This document shows positions 61,978-64,000 of a DNA stretch of 64,000 bases, piece after piece. The translations under genes and the position numbers were made by a program. Each line of letters starts with the position of its first letter. Positions within the stretch are counted from its first letter, which is position 1. This DNA comes from Lachnospiraceae bacterium. Lineage in GTDB: Bacteria > Bacillota > Clostridia > Lachnospirales > Lachnospiraceae. The DNA lies in NCBI GenBank assembly GCA_022792335.1, contig JAAWAV010000014.1, positions 1-64,000 of the forward strand, in the 5' to 3' direction. The notes beneath the pieces are model-generated. The model did not search any database, had not been told where the DNA came from, and saw only the letters and a program-made list of their open reading frames with translations.

Positions 61978-62355
61978 ATGAAGAAGCGTGTAGCAGTACT
62001 TATGCTTGCAGCCCTGATGACGGTTCTGGCTCTGGCAGGATGCGGTGGAAAGAAATCTTCCGACCCTGTGGTTGGCGAGTGGAAGATGACCAAGGTTGAG
62101 GCTATGGGCGTCAGCATGAGTGTGGAAGAGTATCTGCAGGCAGCAGGTATGGGCGACATGAAGATGGAAATGTCCATCAAGGATAACGGCAAGTTTAGCA
62201 TGGACGTGGTAGGCGAGTCCGGAGACGGAACTTGGAAATATAAAGATCCGGTTCTTACTCTGACAGCCGATGGCGAGAGTGTTGAGGCAGAATACAAAGA
62301 CGGTACCATTACCATGGAGATGAGTGGTGTCGCTATGATTTTTGAGAAGAAATAA
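61978..62355 (+). CDS. Small lipoprotein
   Basis: 125 aa. A lipobox LALAGC ends the signal peptide near residue 22. The mature part is Met/Glu/Lys-rich, with WKMTKVEAMGVSMSVEEYL and a beta-rich pattern (GTWKYKDPVLTLTADGESVEAEYKDGTITMEM) resembling lipocalin-like or DUF4923-type small lipoproteins. RBS GGAGG. Function unknown. A weak TTGTGG-N17-TATAGT lies just upstream (61931-61959) but is too close to the ribosome site to be certain. Confidence 0.8.
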   Translation: MKKRVAVLMLAALMTVLALAGCGGKKSSDPVVGEWKMTKVEAMGVSMSVEEYLQAAGMGDMKMEMSIKDNGKFSMDVVGESGDGTWKYKDPVLTLTADGESVEAEYKDGTITMEMSGVAMIFEKK

Positions 62356-62394
62356 TTTTTCGACGTCAGTTGTAGTTGAAAACAGAATAATAGG

Positions 62395-62456
62395 AAAAGC
62401 ACCTCCCCTTTGCAAGGCGACGAACGTGACATTGCGAAGAGGAGGTTTTCATTTCA
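62395..62456 (+). terminator. Weak terminator-like hairpin after the lipoprotein gene
   Basis: CACCTCC with CTTTGC (about 62401-62416) and GCGAAGAGGAGG (62434-62445) can pair, followed by TTTTCATTTC. The loop is large, so this is tentative. Confidence 0.4.
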
Positions 62457-62538
62457 GGGAAAGGGATGATTCTGGAAGTTCTGGAAGATCTCTGGAAATG
62501 TGTTTTTTTGTAAAATGGGGAAACTTGAGAATTATCTA

Positions 62539-62567
62539 TTGACAGCCACATATTTTTGGAGTAGACT
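62539..62567 (+). promoter_or_regulatory. Promoter of rpsT
   Basis: TTGACA (62539-62544), 17 bases, TAGACT (62562-62567). The leader is about 85 bases. Nothing else is recognised in 62456-62659. Confidence 0.55.
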
Positions 62568-62659
62568 AAAGCAGTATGTTTACATTAGACTGTCCGTGTC
62601 CGGCTTTAATGCAAACCAGATAAAAACAAACTATTTTATTTGATTTGGAGGTGTACCAA

Positions 62660-62923
62660 TTGGCAAATATCAAATCCGCAAAGAAGAGGGTATTAGTGAC
62701 CCAGACTAAGACTGCCAGGAACAAGGCGATTCGTTCCAGAGTAAAGACCATGATCAAGAAGGTCGAGACTGCTATTGCTGCCGGTGACAAGGCTGCAGCA
62801 CAGGCCAGCTTATTAGTAGCTATCAGCGAGATTGACAAGGCGGCGTCCAAAGGTGTTTATCACAAAAACACTGCTTCCAGGAAAGTTGCCCGTTTGACCA
62901 AAGCCGTAAACGGCGTTGCATAA
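62660..62923 (+). CDS. rpsT: 30S ribosomal protein S20
   Basis: 87 aa. ANIKSAKKRVLVTQTKTARNKAIRSRVKT is the conserved S20 start. The start codon is TTG at 62660, 6 bases after GGAGGTG (62647-62653); a TTG at 62645 would overlap that ribosome site. A TTG start is typical for S20 in several Firmicutes and may tie to autoregulation by the protein. Confidence 0.95.
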   Translation: MANIKSAKKRVLVTQTKTARNKAIRSRVKTMIKKVETAIAAGDKAAAQASLLVAISEIDKAASKGVYHKNTASRKVARLTKAVNGVA

Positions 62924-62935
62924 ATCATAATGGAT

Positions 62936-62976
62936 AAAAATCCTGCCAGAATGGTGTGCTGGCAGGATTTTTTGCA
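62936..62976 (+). terminator. Intrinsic terminator after rpsT
   Basis: AAAAATCCTGCCAG (62936-62950) and CTGGCAGGATTTTTT (62959-62973) form a strong hairpin with T-run. Confidence 0.88.
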
Positions 62977-63083
62977 TGTGTGCACAGTATAGAATTTTTC
63001 AAGGCGGACGACGGGGCGTATGGGATGTATGCAGATGAAGGACAATGTGGAAACGTGTTTCGGCGTGAAAAGAACTGATTTTC

Positions 63084-63117
63084 TTCCGCATTTTTGGCAG
63101 CAATAAAAATGCGGAAA
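63084..63117. other. Perfect 12-bp inverted repeat before guaB
   Basis: TTCCGCATTTTT (63084-63095) and AAAAATGCGGAA (63106-63117) enclose GGCAGCAATA. There is no T-run on either strand. It lies 16 bases before the guaB -35 box and could be an operator or a remnant terminator. Confidence 0.55.
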
Positions 63118-63132
63118 TTCAAAAAAACTCTG

Positions 63133-63161
63133 CTTGACACAGCCTGACATTTTGGGTAGGA
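63133..63161 (+). promoter_or_regulatory. Promoter of guaB
   Basis: TTGACA (63133-63138), 17 bases, TAGGAT (63156-63161). GATAAT at 63159-63164 is an alternative -10 with a longer spacer. No purine riboswitch motif is visible. Confidence 0.65.
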
Positions 63162-63176
63162 TAATATATTAAATAG

Positions 63177-64000
<824 letters not shown>

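Overview
This 64 kb stretch looks like chromosomal DNA of an anaerobic, spore-forming Firmicute of the Lachnospiraceae type (Clostridium cluster XIVa). The reasons are a complete spoIIIAA-AH operon, spoIVB and spoIIM, AGGAGG ribosome sites with frequent GTG and TTG starts, a T-box leader before leuS, a perfect Firmicute LexA box before recA, and housekeeping blocks in clostridial order. Genus and species cannot be fixed from the sequence alone.

Layout. 0.2-5.6 kb: spoIIIA operon (forespore-mother cell channel). 5.7-14.7 kb: Asp23/Gls24 protein, nusB, xseA, xseB, ispA, dxs, tlyA, nadK, argR, recN (RNA, DNA repair and isoprenoid cluster). 14.8-16.2 kb: spoIVB behind a good sigma-G promoter. 16.3-18.0 kb: an AT-rich HipB-HipA toxin-antitoxin pair where spo0A would be expected. 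18.2 kb: tRNA-Thr(GGU). 18.4-23.6 kb: LacI and AraC regulators, then a decayed hexuronate operon (broken uxuA, intact uxaC and a UxuB-type reductase). 23.6-27.6 kb: Leloir pathway galK-galE-galT behind three operator-like boxes spaced exactly 21 bp. 27.7-32.3 kb: leuS with T-box, and pckA. 32.6-33.4 kb: a divergent pair, an XRE regulator and a stand-alone protein resembling only the DNA-binding half of Spo0A. 33.7-38.5 kb: recA, rny, Nudix hydrolase, spoIIM, flavoprotein. 38.5-45.8 kb: DAHP synthase, DUF368 lipid-carrier transporter, LTA-synthase-like protein, an orphan cobalamin riboswitch, a second galE, and a D-Ala-D-Ala carboxypeptidase. 46-50.8 kb: an XRE regulator, then ylxM-ffh-rpsP-khpA and rimM-trmD-rplS. 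50.9-61.9 kb: lepB-rbgA-lepB-rnhB-yraN-pgeF, trpS, FAH-family and GNAT enzymes, a TfoX-like protein, a radical SAM pair and RNase G. 62-64 kb: lipoprotein, rpsT and the start of guaB.

How it works together. Most of the window is core machinery for sporulation, translation, secretion and envelope building. The accessory parts are the HipBA module, the sugar region between tRNA-Thr and leuS, and the XRE/Spo0A_C-like pair. The least explained observations are: the Spo0A DNA-binding domain without a receiver next to an XRE gene and a nested dyad, in a region whose spoIVB has no adjacent spo0A; a cobalamin riboswitch whose transcript appears to end before any B12-related gene; and the 21-bp-phased box array before galK. 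No CRISPR array, prophage, insertion sequence or rRNA operon was seen.
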